Below are positions 54,601 through 63,159 of a stretch of DNA of 64,000 nucleotides, piece by piece. Within the stretch, counting starts at the first letter, position 1, and each line of letters begins with the position of its first letter. The notes beneath the pieces are model-generated. The model had not been told where the DNA came from and searched no databases. It saw only the letters and a list, made by a program, of their open reading frames with translations. The DNA is from Bacteroidales bacterium UBA1797 (lineage in GTDB: Bacteria; Bacteroidota; Bacteroidia; Bacteroidales; VadinHA17): positions 1 to 64,000 of the forward strand of contig DCFT01000183.1 in the NCBI GenBank assembly GCA_002319885.1. The letters run 5' to 3'. The translations under genes and the position numbers were made by a program.

Positions 54601-54837
54601 CAGGAATACTACCTTAAAGAAGGCGACACAATCTACCTGTTCTCCGACGGGCTGCCTGATCAGTTTGGAGGTCCTGATGGCAAAAAGCTGAAGATAGCCA
54701 GGTTAAAAAGAATTATTGAACAGATCTCTCATCTGCCTATGGATGAGCAGAAAGGGGCCATGTCAAAATTCTATTTCGACTGGAAAGGTTCCTATGATCA
54801 GGTTGATGATGTTCTTCTTATGGGAGTGAAAGTCTGA
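51676..54837 (+). CDS. Periplasmic propeller sensor with cytoplasmic SpoIIE-type PP2C phosphatase
   Basis: 1053 residues from the ATG at 51676, directly before a signal-like helix; a GTG at 51664 abuts the upstream stop. Periplasmic two-component-regulator propeller repeats fill about 30-650 (SSDGFLWVGTASGLSRFDG, DAEGNYWFGLYGEGISML, EKNLWIGTGGNGLF and others). A Y_Y_Y domain is near 660-740, then a helix (747-768), a coiled coil, and a SpoIIE-type PP2C domain with SGDFYWF near 843, Asp863 in CADSTGHGVPGAFMSMIG and Asp991 in FSDGLPDQFGG, all metal ligands intact. Such proteins dephosphorylate anti-sigma-antagonist-type partners. No such partner is encoded nearby. It is cotranscribed with T9SS-type genes. 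Confidence 0.9.
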   Translation: MRCIINFKILISTIGFLLIFSFLSSGQSYSYLNYGTERNIPNGFVYTISQSSDGFLWVGTASGLSRFDGYNFFPVQYPDSASGRYPTRCLKDKRGTLWFGFSDGSIMYEKNNKLILVPVSNTRSISDLIEGPDGLVYAVPQGKAIYSINPIKPEEIRTYPVPIESALFSASFINTNSLLIGTQENLLVCKLEKDSVSVVTVIKGVDSYGVTAVYKVDGGSRFIVGTDDDGLFQLKVSDNSFNLTRIPDHPEFNTLKVQSITSGSDSSIWVSTSGSGVIQFDSSDNSEKVNSVKNFNLNSGLPGNDVRTVFQDAEGNYWFGLYGEGISMLASYSMGFYLPGKDSHENNIIYIKNIDNNILLGTPFGFHIFSPVSGKSLSYTELTKQVGQAEIKSFLLDDEKNLWIGTGGNGLFVRNIQGSVKRFFRSGDSGEDDIKDIEMDVRNIWLATTNGVIVLDKKGNLIKKFDINSGLPHNSINKILLGRNGEAYIGTESDKLFKIDSDFNISAGKATMTGSTRNRVLSISQSSDGTVWAATEGNGIFKFRNDSISCFNRSNDLMSNYCYSILADEDKDIWVGHTKGFSRINESTGTVRIYGTDFAKGGVCNTAGIFESSDKKLFIGTTEGLIIYDLLKEKKKSIGPFSNINEIEINDVMYPYQPSFILPYNRYKIKIYYSGIYFSEPDKVYYSTILNNFDLDWSKMNNSREAMYNLSDGKYKFSMISVNEEGLSQGTPVSFSILIKKPFYRTWWAILLELCILTGIVILIIRQREKSQKKIQDYLEKELEARTSVVMKQKGEIELQNIEITDSINYAKRIQTSILPDINKLKDTFKDAFIMFYPRDIVSGDFYWFDKVEEDKFILVCADSTGHGVPGAFMSMIGSTLLQDIVTRKRISKPSEILSLLDKQIFSTLNQNVELGVSNDGMDMVVCEINISTRHIRFASAMRPVILVLDGEPLYIKGNRSSVGGESVIEKFFDDQEYYLKEGDTIYLFSDGLPDQFGGPDGKKLKIARLKRIIEQISHLPMDEQKGAMSKFYFDWKGSYDQVDDVLLMGVKV

Positions 54838-54842
54838 AAAAG

Positions 54843-55358
54843 CTATTTGTAAGTATTGTTTACAGATAGAATTATTTCATTAGTGGAAGCAACATTACTC
54901 GTATCATGAGCTCTGTCTGTTATATAAAAATCATATCGTATTGTATCAGCAGGCGAATAAAACAGATAAAGAAAAGTTACTGAAACTGTCCCTTTAAGAA
55001 TTTTGTTCTGTCCAGTCCTTTCCATATAAGGTATCCTGTATGGTGAAGGTTTTAAAGGATCATTATCGGGGGCGGCGACCATTACTCCCCCCTCTTTTCT
55101 GAAGAGCGTAAAGAATAAATTTGTAGAATCAGCAGTGGTCCCGTCAGGAGCATTAAGACCCATGTCGCCATCTCCGTCCTCAAAATGGAACTTCAGTCTT
55201 CCCCCTTTTGAATTATTACCCAGAATATCCGTTGTGTCAAAAACAGTGAAGCTTGTAAATTCAATATGAGGTGTCGCAGGTAATTGCTCAACTTTCTTGC
55301 ATGAATTCATGAAGAAAAGGAAAATGAAAACTAAAGTCAGATATCCGGTATTTCTCAT
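54843..55358 (-). CDS. Small lipoprotein of unknown function
   Basis: 171 residues with a signal and lipobox (FFMNSC; Cys at about 20). The mature part contains GGRLKFHFEDGDGDMGLNAPDG, an acidic, possibly calcium-binding segment of the kind seen in many Bacteroidota lipoproteins, and ends in beta strands. It lies 50 bp after der on the same strand, but the two are probably unrelated in function. It converges on the SpoIIE gene with a 5-bp gap. Confidence 0.75.
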   Translation of the reverse strand: MRNTGYLTLVFIFLFFMNSCKKVEQLPATPHIEFTSFTVFDTTDILGNNSKGGRLKFHFEDGDGDMGLNAPDGTTADSTNLFFTLFRKEGGVMVAAPDNDPLKPSPYRIPYMERTGQNKILKGTVSVTFLYLFYSPADTIRYDFYITDRAHDTSNVASTNEIILSVNNTYK

Positions 55359-55407
55359 GGTTTTTAAGTCAATTTAATTTCACAAACAAAAACCACACCA
55401 AATTTGA

Positions 55408-56712
55408 TCATTTTTTTCTGAAAAACAGTCTGATCGGCACACCAGTAAATTCAAATTTTTCTCTCATCCTGTTTTCAAGATACCTTTTATACGGATCTTT
55501 CACATACTGAGGCAGATTACAAAAAAAAGCAAAAGCCGGCGTATATATTGGTAGCTGGGTTACATATTTAATTTTAACATATTTCCCCTTTATTGCCGGC
55601 GGAGGATTGTTTTTCAATATCTGTAACATCACCTCATTCAATTCAGATGTACTGATCTTCCTGTTCCTGTTCTGATTTATCTGTTCTACCAATTCAAGCA
55701 CTTTATGGATCCTCTGCTTATTTGTTGCAGATATAAACAATATGGGATAATCAGTGAAAGGAGCTGTCTTTTCCTTAATATCATTTTCAAACAAAACAGT
55801 TGTTTTGTTGTCTTTTTCTATCAGGTCCCACTTATTAACAAGAACAATCATCCCTTTATTGTTTTTTTGAATCAGCGACATGATATTCAGGTCCTGTGAC
55901 TCAATACCTCTGGTAGCATCAATAAGAAGAAGACATATATCTGAATTCTCAATCGTCTTTACAGCACGCATTACCGAATAAAACTCAATATCTTCGCTTA
56001 CCTTACCTTTTTTTCGCAATCCGGCAGTATCAACAAGAAGAAAATCGTGCTGAAATTTGTTATACCTTGTATATATTGAATCACGGGTAGTTCCAGCCAC
56101 AGGTGTGACAATATTTCTTTCTTCTCCCAGGAGAGAGTTGACTAATGATGATTTTCCTACGTTAGGCCTTCCGACAATTGCGATCCTTGGAAGGTCAGGC
56201 AGTACTCCAGGCTCTTCTTCCGGCAGACATTTTACTACTTCATCCAGTAGCTCCCCTGTACCACTACCGTTCATAGAGCTTAAGGGGAAATAACCGCCAA
56301 GTCCCAGGTTATAGAATTCATTGGCATCCATCAGTCTCTCACCATTGTCTACCTTGTTTACCACCAGCAGTACTTTCTTGTCTATTCTTCTTAATAGAGA
56401 TGCGACTGATGCATCCAGTTCATGAATACCACAGGTCACATCGACCATAAAGAGTATAAGATCAGATTCTTCAATTGCAAGTAAAACCTGTTTATTTATC
56501 TCTTCTTCAAATATATCGTCGGAGTTTTGAACATATCCTCCTGTATCGATCACCGAAAAATCCATTCCATTCCAATGCGAAACTCCATAGTTGCGATCAC
56601 GGGTAACTCCGCTTACTTCATCAACTATAGCCTCCCTCGAATCGGTCAGCCTGTTGAAAAGTGTCGATTTCCCAACATTTGGTCTTCCTACTATTGCAAC
56701 TATTCTGCTCAT
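55408..56712 (-). CDS. der: Ribosome biogenesis GTPase Der (EngA)
   Basis: 434 residues, standard length. Two tandem G domains are each complete: first GRPNVGKST (9-17), DTGG, NKVD; second GRPNVGKSS (about 180), DTAG, NKWD. A C-terminal KH-like domain follows. Der binds the 50S subunit and is essential for its late assembly. It lies 14 bp after era on the same strand, together with an S4 pseudouridine synthase gene upstream, forming a ribosome-maturation operon. Confidence 0.97.
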   Translation of the reverse strand: MSRIVAIVGRPNVGKSTLFNRLTDSREAIVDEVSGVTRDRNYGVSHWNGMDFSVIDTGGYVQNSDDIFEEEINKQVLLAIEESDLILFMVDVTCGIHELDASVASLLRRIDKKVLLVVNKVDNGERLMDANEFYNLGLGGYFPLSSMNGSGTGELLDEVVKCLPEEEPGVLPDLPRIAIVGRPNVGKSSLVNSLLGEERNIVTPVAGTTRDSIYTRYNKFQHDFLLVDTAGLRKKGKVSEDIEFYSVMRAVKTIENSDICLLLIDATRGIESQDLNIMSLIQKNNKGMIVLVNKWDLIEKDNKTTVLFENDIKEKTAPFTDYPILFISATNKQRIHKVLELVEQINQNRNRKISTSELNEVMLQILKNNPPPAIKGKYVKIKYVTQLPIYTPAFAFFCNLPQYVKDPYKRYLENRMREKFEFTGVPIRLFFRKK

Positions 56713-56726
56713 AAAATGTTTTAAAA

Positions 56727-57611
56727 TTAATCCTGTTGATAGCCAAATCTTTTAAGCACCAAAGGCTTATCTCTCCAATCCTTGGTGACTTTTACATATA
56801 ATTCAAGAAAAACCTTCTTTCTGAAAAAATCTTCCATATCATGCCTTGCTTCAGTCCCGACCCTTTTTAACATGGATCCCTTATGACCTATAATTATCCC
56901 TTTCTGACTATCGCGTATGACATGGATCAATGCCCTGATTTTAATGATATCCTTCTGATCTTTAAATTCTTCTATTTCTATCTCAACGGAATAGGGGATC
57001 TCCTTTTTATAATTTACAAGGATTTTTTCGCGGATGATCTCGGAAGCAAAAAAACGTTCATATTTATCCGTGAGCTGATCTTTCGGGAAATATGGAGGAC
57101 TCTCAGGAAGTTTCTCAAGAATAGCGTTAAGAAGTGAGTCGAGGTTAAAGTTTTTTAGCCCGGAAATCGGAATTAAAGGTGAATCCGGAAAAGCAATATG
57201 CCACGATTCAACAACTTTTTCCAGATCATCCTGATTAGTAAGGTCAACCTTGTTTATTGCAATAATAACAGGAATACCCGATTCCTTTATTTTGTCAATA
57301 TATTCTCCTTCACTGGCATTTCGTTCCAACACATCGGTAACATACAGAATCATGTCAGCATCAGACAGGGCAGAATTGACAAAGTTCATCATTGTCTCCT
57401 GAAGCTTGTACTGGGGTCTGAGTATCCCCGGAGTATCTGAATACACAATCTGAAAATCCTCTCCGTTAACAATACCCATTATACGATGGCGGGTTGTCTG
57501 AGCCTTTGAAGTAATAATAGAAAGCTTCTCGCCCACAAGAGCGTTCATTATAGTTGACTTGCCTACATTAGGATTTCCCAGAATATTTACAAAACCTGAT
57601 CTGTGACTCAT
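56727..57611 (-). CDS. era: GTPase Era
   Basis: 294 residues. The G domain has GNPNVGKST (11-19), DTPG and NKVD; the C-terminal KH domain contains [15 protein letters not shown], which binds the 3' end of 16S rRNA. Era acts in 30S subunit maturation and as a checkpoint for cell division. The spacing of 14 bp to der and 9 bp to the pseudouridine synthase gene shows one transcript. Confidence 0.97.
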   Translation of the reverse strand: MSHRSGFVNILGNPNVGKSTIMNALVGEKLSIITSKAQTTRHRIMGIVNGEDFQIVYSDTPGILRPQYKLQETMMNFVNSALSDADMILYVTDVLERNASEGEYIDKIKESGIPVIIAINKVDLTNQDDLEKVVESWHIAFPDSPLIPISGLKNFNLDSLLNAILEKLPESPPYFPKDQLTDKYERFFASEIIREKILVNYKKEIPYSVEIEIEEFKDQKDIIKIRALIHVIRDSQKGIIIGHKGSMLKRVGTEARHDMEDFFRKKVFLELYVKVTKDWRDKPLVLKRFGYQQD

Positions 57612-57620
57612 CTTAATTGA

Positions 57621-58475
57621 TTAAAAAATTCCCCGTTTTAGCATACTTATTTCCTTATCGTTAAGATATCGCCATTTTCCCCTTTCCACATTTTTCTTGG
57701 TAAGCCCGGCAAAATAGACTCTGTCGAGTTTTTTGACCCTGTAGCCAAGTGATTCAAACATTCTCCGGATGACCCTGTTTTGTCCCGAGTGAAGCTCAAT
57801 ACCAATCTGTGTCTTGTCATCAGGATCTGCATATGACACGGCATCAGCGACTATCGTCAGACCATCGAGTTCAATACCCTCTGTGAGCTTAAACAGATCA
57901 TTTTTAATTACAGGCCGGTCAAGAAAGACATGATATATTTTTCTTCTTTTATACTTTGGGTGAGTCAGTTTTCCTGCGAGATCGCCATCGTTGGTGAGAA
58001 GAAGGACTCCTGTAGTTGCTTTATCCAAACGTCCGACCGGATAAACTCTTTCACGACAACTGTCACCTATAAGTTCAAGAACAGTATGCTCAGCATGCGG
58101 ATCTTCAACCGTAGTCACATAGTCTTTTGGCTTATTCATAAGAATATAGACCTTTTTTTCAGCGGAGAGTCTTTTATTCTTAAACCTCACATCGTCATCA
58201 TAACTGACCCTGGTGCCCATGTCAGTCACGATCTGACCATTTACCGATATAAAACCGTTTTTTATATGTTCATCTGCATCTCTCCTTGAACATACACCAC
58301 TGTTGGCAATGAACCTGTTTAATCTTAGAAGTGTAGTCTCTTCGGAAATGCCTTTTTTACTGCCCTTTTCAGGTCTTATTGCTGGCTTACCAGCCGGTTT
58401 TCGGCTTCGTGTTTCACCCGCTTCAGGTTTCTCATATTTTCTAAAGGGTCTGCCTGTAGCTTTTCGGTTCTCCAT
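57621..58475 (-). CDS. S4-domain rRNA pseudouridine synthase (RluB/RsuA family)
   Basis: 284 residues. The first 45 are basic and disordered (Lys/Arg/Gly/Pro rich). An S4 RNA-binding domain follows (RLNRFIANSGVCSRRDADEH), then the catalytic domain with GRLDKATTGVLLLTNDG, whose Asp151 is the nucleophile, plus YHVFLD and GQNRVIRRMFESLGY. By length and motif it is closest to RluB/RluF-like enzymes that modify 23S rRNA; the exact target cannot be fixed. The gene leads the era-der operon and is divergent from the phosphohexomutase gene. Confidence 0.93.
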   Translation of the reverse strand: MENRKATGRPFRKYEKPEAGETRSRKPAGKPAIRPEKGSKKGISEETTLLRLNRFIANSGVCSRRDADEHIKNGFISVNGQIVTDMGTRVSYDDDVRFKNKRLSAEKKVYILMNKPKDYVTTVEDPHAEHTVLELIGDSCRERVYPVGRLDKATTGVLLLTNDGDLAGKLTHPKYKRRKIYHVFLDRPVIKNDLFKLTEGIELDGLTIVADAVSYADPDDKTQIGIELHSGQNRVIRRMFESLGYRVKKLDRVYFAGLTKKNVERGKWRYLNDKEISMLKRGIF

Positions 58476-58495
58476 TTCAATTAATTATCAGTGTG

Positions 58496-58503
58496 CAAAG
58501 GTA
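58496..58503 (-). promoter_or_regulatory. -7 promoter element for the pseudouridine synthase-era-der operon
   Basis: The minus strand reads TACCTTTGC, a common form of the Bacteroidota -7 element, 20 bp before the start codon. The divergent plus strand has a related CACCTTTG at 58540-58547 that may serve the phosphohexomutase gene. Confidence 0.5.
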
Positions 58504-58571
58504 CAATTATTTGGCGATATTCTGATTTGATGATTTTTTTGCACCTTTGTAATAATGAAAACCTCATTGAT

Positions 58572-59954
58572 ATGGCACTTATAAAATCTATTTCAGGTAT
58601 CCGTGGTACAATAGGTGGAAAACCCGGCGAAAACCTGACTCCCATCGACATCGTAAAATTTGCAGCAGCATATGGTACCTGGGCCCGCTTAAGAAATAAA
58701 AAGTCCAAACTGAAAATTATAGTCGGACGTGATGCACGTAAGTCGGGAAGTTTGGTCAATAGTATGGTAACCTCCACTTTGCGAAGTCTTGGCATAGATG
58801 TAATTGATTTGGGAATGGCAACAACCCCTACCGTGGAAATTGCGGTAACAGGTACATCTGCTGATGGAGGCATTATTATTACTGCAAGTCATAATCCGGC
58901 TGAATGGAATGCCTTGAAATTGCTAAATGAGAAGGGAGAGTTTTTATCAGCACTTGATGGAACGAAAGTACTGGAAATAGCTGCCAATGAGGATTTTGAA
59001 TTTATTTCAAACGATCTCACCGGATCGCTGGAAAATGACCATACATGGGGGAAGAAGCATGTTGACCTGATCCTTGCTTTAGATCTTGTTGACATAAAAT
59101 CTATTAAGAAAGCACAGTTTACTGTTGCAATAGATTGTGTAAATTCAGTTGGTGGAATAATTCTGCCTCAACTGCTGAAGTCTCTCGGAGTTGCCAGGGT
59201 ATTGGAATTGAATACAATTCCCGACGGTAATTTTGCGCATAATCCTGAACCACTGCCTGATAACCTTAAGGGTATTTCAGAATTCGTGGTTAAGGGGGGT
59301 GCTGATATAGGGTTTGTTGTTGACCCTGATGTAGACCGACTGGCAATTATATGTGAAGATGGCACTATGTTCGGGGAAGAGTACACTCTGGTCTCAGTTT
59401 CAGATTACATTCTCAAAAATACTCCTGGAAATACTGTATCCAATCTGTCTTCAACAAAAGCACTTAGAGATATAACTTCCGGGTATGGATGCGAACATTA
59501 TTCAGCATCAGTGGGTGAGGTAAATGTTGTGGCAGAGATGAAAAACAGAAATGCGGTTATTGGTGGAGAAGGTAACGGAGGGGTCATTTATCCAAAATTG
59601 CATTATGGTCGTGATGCGCTGGCAGGTATTGCTCTTTTCCTGTCGCATATTGCAAAAACAGGTTTAAAGTGTTCTTCATTACGGAAATTATATCCACAGT
59701 ATGTTATTGCCAAGAGGAAACTTACTCTTGATCCGGATATGGATTTTAGAAGGATAACCGACGCGATAAAAAATCATTTCAAAGATCATTTAACTGATGA
59801 AAGAGACGGACTCTGGATTGAGAATAAAAATGGCTGGGTTCAGATCAGAAAATCAAACACTGAGCCAATAATCCGTATTTATGCCGAGGGTAGAAATATT
59901 AGGGAGGCAGATGAGCTGGCGGACACGGTTATTGAAATTGTTAAGGAAAAGTAA
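58572..59954 (+). CDS. glmM: Phosphoglucosamine/phosphomannomutase family protein
   Basis: 460 residues from the ATG at 58572 (MALIKSISGIRGTIGG), the family N-terminus; the upstream frame to 58491 crosses the divergent promoter region. The active-site loop is TASHNPAEWNALK with phospho-Ser106; the metal-binding loop DPDVDRLAI, the sugar-binding loop GGEGNGGVIYP, and the phosphate-binding RKSNTEPIIRIYAEG are all present. It interconverts hexose 1- and 6-phosphates. GlmM (glucosamine, for peptidoglycan) is the likeliest role, but mannose or glucose specificity cannot be excluded. Confidence 0.88.
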   Translation: MALIKSISGIRGTIGGKPGENLTPIDIVKFAAAYGTWARLRNKKSKLKIIVGRDARKSGSLVNSMVTSTLRSLGIDVIDLGMATTPTVEIAVTGTSADGGIIITASHNPAEWNALKLLNEKGEFLSALDGTKVLEIAANEDFEFISNDLTGSLENDHTWGKKHVDLILALDLVDIKSIKKAQFTVAIDCVNSVGGIILPQLLKSLGVARVLELNTIPDGNFAHNPEPLPDNLKGISEFVVKGGADIGFVVDPDVDRLAIICEDGTMFGEEYTLVSVSDYILKNTPGNTVSNLSSTKALRDITSGYGCEHYSASVGEVNVVAEMKNRNAVIGGEGNGGVIYPKLHYGRDALAGIALFLSHIAKTGLKCSSLRKLYPQYVIAKRKLTLDPDMDFRRITDAIKNHFKDHLTDERDGLWIENKNGWVQIRKSNTEPIIRIYAEGRNIREADELADTVIEIVKEK

Positions 59955-60065
59955 GTGCATTTTTATTCCAATGATTTTTAAGGAATATCTTATCCGCAAC
60001 CCTGAGTTGTGTATTATAATCAAACGTCTTTTGTCATTATTCATGTTAAAAATTGTTAAGGTCTG

Positions 60066-60084
60066 AAAAAGGAGTACCCTTTTT
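60066..60084 (+). terminator. Short hairpin after the phosphohexomutase gene
   Basis: AAAAAGG, a five-base loop, then CCTTTTT. The stem is only 7 bp and AT-rich, so termination is possible but weak. The rest of the 268-bp gap (59955-60222) shows no gene. Confidence 0.35.
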
Positions 60085-60222
60085 AATATTTTTATGGCCG
60101 GGTTTTTTATCTACCTTTTGTTTTAATTTCAGATAAGTTGCACTTGTCTTTTAATAAATCACAATAGAATAGACTTTTTTTGGCTTGGAAGCTACACAAT
60201 ACCTCATAAAATAAGGTAAATT

Positions 60223-61677
60223 ATGACTAAAAGAACACTTATCATCTCTGGCATTATCTTAGTTAGTGCAATCGTTATATTGATTATAATCAGCAAGGTA
60301 TCATCAAAGAAAGATATAGCGAATCTCTATGCCAGATCGGAGAAAGGGCAGTTCGATATAGTAGTCAATACTACAGGCGAACTACAGGCAAAAAACTCAA
60401 CTGATATCATAGGGCCTGAGTTTACACAAAGCAGGAATATAAGGGCTATGGATATTAAAATAACAGATATGGTTCCCGAAGGTACAGAGGTAAAAGGGGG
60501 GGATTATGTGGCAACTCTCGATAGAACATCCTTTGACAATAGTCTTAAAGATGAACTTGAGAAACTTACCACTTATGAAACGAACCTTGAGATGAAGATA
60601 CTCGACACCGCAGTAACTCTAAGTAACCTGAGGGATAACATTAAAAATCTTAGATTTTCGGTTGAAGAGGCTGCAATAACGCTGCAACAATCAAAATATG
60701 AGCCTCCTACAACTATCCGTCAGGCAGAAATATCGCTCGATAAAGCAAACCGGTCACTTGACCAGGCAATAAGAGGATATTCTCTGAGAGTTGAACAGTC
60801 AAAATCGGATATGCACACAGCCAAAACAAATCTTTCTGAACAACGCGGAAGAGTCAGCGATCTTCAGACAGTTTTATCAAAGTTTATAATTACTGCCCCT
60901 TCGTCAGGTATGATTATTTATAAACGCGACAGGATGGGATCCAAAAGAAAAGTGGGTTCTTCAATAAGTCCCTGGGATAATGTAGTCGCAACACTCCCCG
61001 ATATGTCTTCCATGCTGTCAATAACATATGTTAACGAAATTGATGTTAGCAAGGTCAAAGCAGGTCAGCATGTTGAGATTATGGTTGATGCCTTTCCTGA
61101 AAAATCTTATACTGGCACAGTCACAAGTGTTGCTAATATCGGGGAACAGTTGCCTAACGCCGATGCAAAAGTATTTGAAGTTCAGATTGAGGTTGATGGA
61201 ACCGATCCGATTCTGAGGCCTTCAATGACAACCGGGAACAAAATTATTACCAAAACGATTAAAGATGTTACTTATATACCTCTGGAAAGTGTCCATGCAG
61301 GCGCTGACAGTATTCCTTTTGTATATTTGAAAAATGGGACCAGACAGGTTGTAGTACTTGGTGAATCAAACGAAAATAATGTTGTAATTGATCAGGGTTT
61401 ACAGGCAGGTGTTCAGGTTTATCTTAGTACTCCTGCAAAACCCGAAAACTTCAAACTGGAAGGTGAACAATTAATCTCAGTAATAAAAAATCGGGAGAAA
61501 GAAAAAAAAGCCGAAGAATTAAAGATAAGAGAGGAAGCTGAGAAGAATAAGGAAGATGGAGACGGAATGATGCAGAGAGGCGGTATATCAGGACGGCGCC
61601 GGCCTGGTAGCGGACAGGGTTCACAGACTAATGGGCAGAACGGAGCTTCTCCATCTCAGGCAGGATTCAGGAAATAA
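60223..61677 (+). CDS. HlyD/MacA-like periplasmic adaptor of an efflux system
   Basis: 484 residues. A single N-terminal helix (about 6-27) anchors it in the inner membrane. A barrel-sandwich half, a long coiled coil (about 105-215) and the second lipoyl half (VLSKFIITAPSSGMIIYKRDR) follow. The beta-barrel domain (AGQHVEIMVDAFPEKSYTGTVTSV) and membrane-proximal domain complete the fold. The C-terminal ~70 residues are charged then Gly/Gln/Ser-rich, probably disordered. It bridges the MacB-like permease encoded next to a TolC-like outer-membrane protein encoded third, in a tripartite pump. The cargo is unknown. Confidence 0.9.
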   Translation: MTKRTLIISGIILVSAIVILIIISKVSSKKDIANLYARSEKGQFDIVVNTTGELQAKNSTDIIGPEFTQSRNIRAMDIKITDMVPEGTEVKGGDYVATLDRTSFDNSLKDELEKLTTYETNLEMKILDTAVTLSNLRDNIKNLRFSVEEAAITLQQSKYEPPTTIRQAEISLDKANRSLDQAIRGYSLRVEQSKSDMHTAKTNLSEQRGRVSDLQTVLSKFIITAPSSGMIIYKRDRMGSKRKVGSSISPWDNVVATLPDMSSMLSITYVNEIDVSKVKAGQHVEIMVDAFPEKSYTGTVTSVANIGEQLPNADAKVFEVQIEVDGTDPILRPSMTTGNKIITKTIKDVTYIPLESVHAGADSIPFVYLKNGTRQVVVLGESNENNVVIDQGLQAGVQVYLSTPAKPENFKLEGEQLISVIKNREKEKKAEELKIREEAEKNKEDGDGMMQRGGISGRRRPGSGQGSQTNGQNGASPSQAGFRK

Positions 61678-61696
61678 TTACTAAGCAGCGAATATT

Positions 61697-63085
61697 ATGT
61701 TCAAATTTATATTAAGATATTTCCACGATATTGAAATTGCTGTTGAATCCATCGTCTCAAATAAGTTGAAATCGATGCTTACAGCCCTTGGAATAATTTT
61801 TGGTGTAGCTGCTGTAATTGCAATGCTTGCCATTGGGAAAGGAGCGAAGCAGGAGATAATGGAACAGATGAAAATGGTGGGAGTGAACAATATTCTCATA
61901 AACCCTGTAATACCTGATAAGACATCTTCCACAACAGAAGGGGAAAAACAACAAAAGAAGTTTTCGAGAGGTTTAAACCTTCTTGACGTTGATGCTATTA
62001 AACAAATACTTCCTTCTGTGAAGAGAATTAGCCCGGAGATCTCCTTTAACTCAACAGCAATGCTTAATGGAGTAAAGTATACTGCCAAACTGGTCGGAGT
62101 ATCCAATGATTATTTCTACCTGTATAATCTGCCACTTGTAGGAGGAGCTTTTTTTAATTCATTTCAGGAGAAGAACGGAATCCAGGTTTGTATAATCGGA
62201 GCCAATATCAGAGCAAAATTCTTTAGTAAAATTGATCCTCTCGGACAATACATAAAATTCAATGGAATATGGCTTAAAGTAATCGGGGTTCTTCAGAAAA
62301 CCAATGTCAGTCTTACAGGTTTTGAAGAAAAAGGAGTGAATGTATATAATGATAATATTTATATTCCTATACAGACAATGCTTTTAAGATACCAGAACAG
62401 GGCCCTTCTTAATACAAAACTTGTTTCAGAAGCCACTTCAATGCAATTTTTTGGTGGAGGAAGGGGACCAGGAGGAGGGATGTCAAGAGTGGTGGTAAGC
62501 AGTTCGGATGCATCAAGCGATGTAGAAACGAATTACAATCAACTCGACAGGATAGTTGTCCAGGTGACTGAGACAGAGCAACTTCAGCCAACCACTGAAA
62601 TACTTAGCCGGATGCTTACAAGGCGACATACGGGTGTAAAAGACTTTGAAATAACAGTACCTGAATTACTTCTGAAGCAACAACAAAGAACAAAGGACAT
62701 ATTTAATATTGTCCTTGGAGCAATTGCCAGTATCTCACTTATTGTAGGAGGTATAGGAATTATGAATATCATGTTTGCATCAGTAATGGAAAGAATTAAG
62801 GAAATTGGAACAAGAATGGCAATTGGCGCCAAGAAAATGGATATTGTTGTACAGTTTCTCTCCGAAGCAGTTCTGATAAGTGTATCAGGAGGTTTTATTG
62901 GTGTTTTCTTTGGAGTTATTATGGCTAAACTTATAGAACAGATTGCAGGCATAATGACAATTGTTTCCTTCTTTTCTGTATTTATTGCCTTTGGAGTATC
63001 TGCAGCAGTTGGAGTAATTTTTGGTTATTCACCAGCAAAAAGAGCATCAGAAAAAGATCCGATCGAGTCATTGAGGCATGAATAA
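61697..63085 (+). CDS. MacB-like ABC permease without fused ATPase
   Basis: 462 residues: N-terminal helix (about 25-47; KSMLTALGIIFGVAAVIAMLAIG), MacB_PCD periplasmic domain, and three C-terminal helices with FtsX signature ERIKEIGTRMAIGAKK and the end EKDPIESLRHE. E. coli MacB carries its ATPase at the N-terminus; here it is absent and must be a separate protein, not encoded in view. An unusual Gly-rich insert (GGGRGPGGGM, about 255-264) lies in the periplasmic domain. It is 19 bp after the adaptor gene and 74 bp before the TolC-like gene. Confidence 0.92.
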   Translation: MFKFILRYFHDIEIAVESIVSNKLKSMLTALGIIFGVAAVIAMLAIGKGAKQEIMEQMKMVGVNNILINPVIPDKTSSTTEGEKQQKKFSRGLNLLDVDAIKQILPSVKRISPEISFNSTAMLNGVKYTAKLVGVSNDYFYLYNLPLVGGAFFNSFQEKNGIQVCIIGANIRAKFFSKIDPLGQYIKFNGIWLKVIGVLQKTNVSLTGFEEKGVNVYNDNIYIPIQTMLLRYQNRALLNTKLVSEATSMQFFGGGRGPGGGMSRVVVSSSDASSDVETNYNQLDRIVVQVTETEQLQPTTEILSRMLTRRHTGVKDFEITVPELLLKQQQRTKDIFNIVLGAIASISLIVGGIGIMNIMFASVMERIKEIGTRMAIGAKKMDIVVQFLSEAVLISVSGGFIGVFFGVIMAKLIEQIAGIMTIVSFFSVFIAFGVSAAVGVIFGYSPAKRASEKDPIESLRHE

Positions 63086-63159
63086 ATCCTTCTGTTTCAC
63101 TAATTCGGCATCCTCCTGCATAGGGACAGAAAAACAGGATAAATTATTATAATCTAAAA

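Noticed and set aside
58491..58571. Upstream extension of the phosphohexomutase gene
   Set aside because: It covers the divergent promoter elements, and the family N-terminus begins at 58572.
60160..60200. Sigma54-like TGGC before the adaptor gene
   Set aside because: TGGCTTGGAAGC near 60181 has no -12 GC at correct spacing and no dyads upstream.
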